A DNA stretch of 64,000 bases from Halogeometricum rufum (GTDB lineage Archaea; Halobacteriota; Halobacteria; Halobacteriales; Haloferacaceae): NCBI RefSeq assembly GCF_900112175.1, contig NZ_FOYT01000001.1, positions 496,001 to 560,000 on the forward strand. The letters are read 5' to 3'. Positions within the stretch are counted from its first letter, which is position 1. Each line of letters opens with the position of its first letter. The position numbers and the translations under genes were made by a program. The notes under the pieces are model-generated. The model was not told the DNA's origin. It worked only from the letters and a program-made list of their open reading frames with translations, and made no database searches. Positions 62,971 to 64,000 of the stretch are shown piece by piece.

Positions 62971-64000
62971 ATGCATCGCCGTGAGTTCCTGCGCACGGGT
63001 GCCCTCCTCGGCGCGGCCGGTCTCTCGCTGTCGGCGTCCGGTCGCGTCGACGCTCACCCCGGCCCGTACGAACCCTACGGCTCCGTCGACGTCGACGGGA
63101 CGAAGGAGGCCGTCGTCTCGCCGGACGGGACCGTCGCCTACCTCGCGGCGTCGACGGGGTACGCCACCGTCGACGTCTCCGTCCCCGACCGGCCCCGCGT
63201 CCTCGCGGAGGTGCGCGAACCGGTCGACGAACACGAGAACGGCCCGCTTCGCGGTATCTACGACGTGAAACTCGACGCGACCGACCCCGAGACGCTGGTC
63301 GTCGTCGGCCCGGCCAACCCCCTCCCCGGCGCCGTCGCGGGCGTCCTCGTCGTCGACGTGTCGGACCCCGCCGCGCCCGAACGCGTCTCCTTCTTCGAGA
63401 CGGCGTACCCCATCCACAACTGCTTCGCCCGCGACGGCCACGCCTACCTGACGCGCAACGACGGCGACACGAACGTGCTGGTCGTGATGGACCTGCAGTC
63501 CGGCCGGGCGGTCGGTCGGTGGTCGCTCCCGGACGTCGACGAGGCGTGGACCGACGTGTCGAACGGACGGAAGTCGCTCCACGACGTGTACGTCCACGAG
63601 GACACCGCCTACCTCGCCCACTGGGACGCCGGCACGTGGATTCTCGACGTGTCGGACCCGACGGCGCCGACCCACGTGGGGAGCGTCGACGCGCCCGACC
63701 CGACCGAACTCGCCGGGTCCGGACGCGGCGAGGCCCTCGTCCCGCCGGGTAACCACCACTACGTCGCCACCGACGAGTCGGGCACGCTCCTCGGCGTCGG
63801 CAAGGAGTCGTGGGCGCGCCGCGTCGGCACGAACGACGACGACGAGGAGTCGCGTCTGGTCGGGGGACCGTCCGGCATCGACCTCTGGGACGTGTCGGAC
63901 CCCGCCGCGCCCGAACGCCACTCGACCATCGACCCGCCGCCGTCGCCGAACCCGACGTACGGCGGCGTCTGGACCACCGCGCACAACTTCGAGTTCCGCG
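62971..64000 (+). CDS. Tat-exported LVIVD-repeat propeller protein, C-terminus outside the window
   Basis: 343 residues are visible before the window ends. [24 protein letters not shown] is a twin-arginine signal (RREFL). Repeats of the form [31 protein letters not shown] and [16 protein letters not shown] are LVIVD units, which build a beta-propeller. The mature protein would be extracellular; its role is unknown, possibly binding or scaffolding. The gene is only partly contained. Confidence 0.75.
   Translation, partial: MHRREFLRTGALLGAAGLSLSASGRVDAHPGPYEPYGSVDVDGTKEAVVSPDGTVAYLAASTGYATVDVSVPDRPRVLAEVREPVDEHENGPLRGIYDVKLDATDPETLVVVGPANPLPGAVAGVLVVDVSDPAAPERVSFFETAYPIHNCFARDGHAYLTRNDGDTNVLVVMDLQSGRAVGRWSLPDVDEAWTDVSNGRKSLHDVYVHEDTAYLAHWDAGTWILDVSDPTAPTHVGSVDAPDPTELAGSGRGEALVPPGNHHYVATDESGTLLGVGKESWARRVGTNDDDEESRLVGGPSGIDLWDVSDPAAPERHSTIDPPPSPNPTYGGVWTTAHNFEFR

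Noticed and set aside
1-64000. CRISPR arrays, rRNA operons or inteins
   Set aside because: No regularly spaced repeats of 25-40 bp with unique spacers, no rRNA-like sequence, and rpo, fusA and uvrA genes have normal uninterrupted lengths.

Overview
The window is chromosomal DNA of a halophilic archaeon (class Halobacteria, probably Haloferacaceae). Evidence: high-GC coding sequence with very acidic proteins, split RNA polymerase genes (H, B'', B', A', A''), aEF-2 and aEF-1alpha, archaeal lipid genes (CDP-archaeol synthase, geranylgeranyl reductase family), TiaS, archaeal SepF, and many starts lying 23-35 nt behind a TATA box, as in leaderless haloarchaeal mRNAs. The family-level placement is an inference from gene order.

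Layout. 1-11353: metabolic and regulatory genes (proline dehydrogenase, carS, pyrE, GfcR-type regulator with a purine permease, an arylsulfotransferase-like beta-propeller protein, a glutaredoxin-like protein, an archaeal HTH regulator, tiaS, a pilin-like protein, a HerA-like ATPase and a coupled pair of Fluc/CrcB fluoride channels). 11399-11724: two identical tRNA-Asp genes and a truncated tRNA-like copy. 12072-30746: the information-processing core (rpoH-B''-B'-A'-A''-nusA, an inserted MscS-type channel gene, rpsL-rpsG, fusA, a histidine kinase, an ACT/homoserine dehydrogenase operon, tef1a-rpsJ).

31000-43725 is the accessory region. tRNA-Ala(CGC) is followed by an integrated element bounded by a 17-bp repeat of the tRNA 3' end (31059-31075 and 43709-43725, with a 13-bp partial copy at 43628-43640), and a tyrosine integrase sits next to the right end. 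Its centre has two divergent blocks. The rightward block carries a small packaging-type ATPase and a nuclease-like protein. The leftward block carries a one-helix membrane protein, two small proteins that could be capsid subunits, a spike-like protein and several membrane proteins. This layout resembles the tailless icosahedral haloviruses with two single-beta-barrel capsid proteins (SH1/SNJ1/P23-77 group, order Halopanivirales), so I read it as a provirus. The provirus carries markedly AT-rich cargo: a possible HEPN protein, a rhomboid-like intramembrane protease and two membrane or coiled-coil proteins of unknown function. Two divergent ribbon-helix-helix genes flank a palindromic intergenic region and probably control the integration module.

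43726-64000 returns to ordinary haloarchaeal sequence: an HNH and zinc-ribbon cluster, a CBS protein, a minimal RNase R, a PUA protein, a DUF1028 protein, SepF, a solitary DNA methyltransferase, UvrA, a BNR-type propeller, a geranylgeranyl-reductase-family flavoprotein, a YgfZ-type folate-binding protein, small haloarchaeal domains of unknown function, an SDR, a universal stress protein, an ROK sugar kinase and a Tat-exported LVIVD-type protein that runs off the end.

The most unusual observations are the provirus and its cargo, two truncated tRNA-like minihelices (acceptor stem plus T-arm only), a cluster of GGTGAAC inverted repeats in the provirus, and a threonine-containing leader peptide translationally coupled to the ACT/homoserine dehydrogenase operon.
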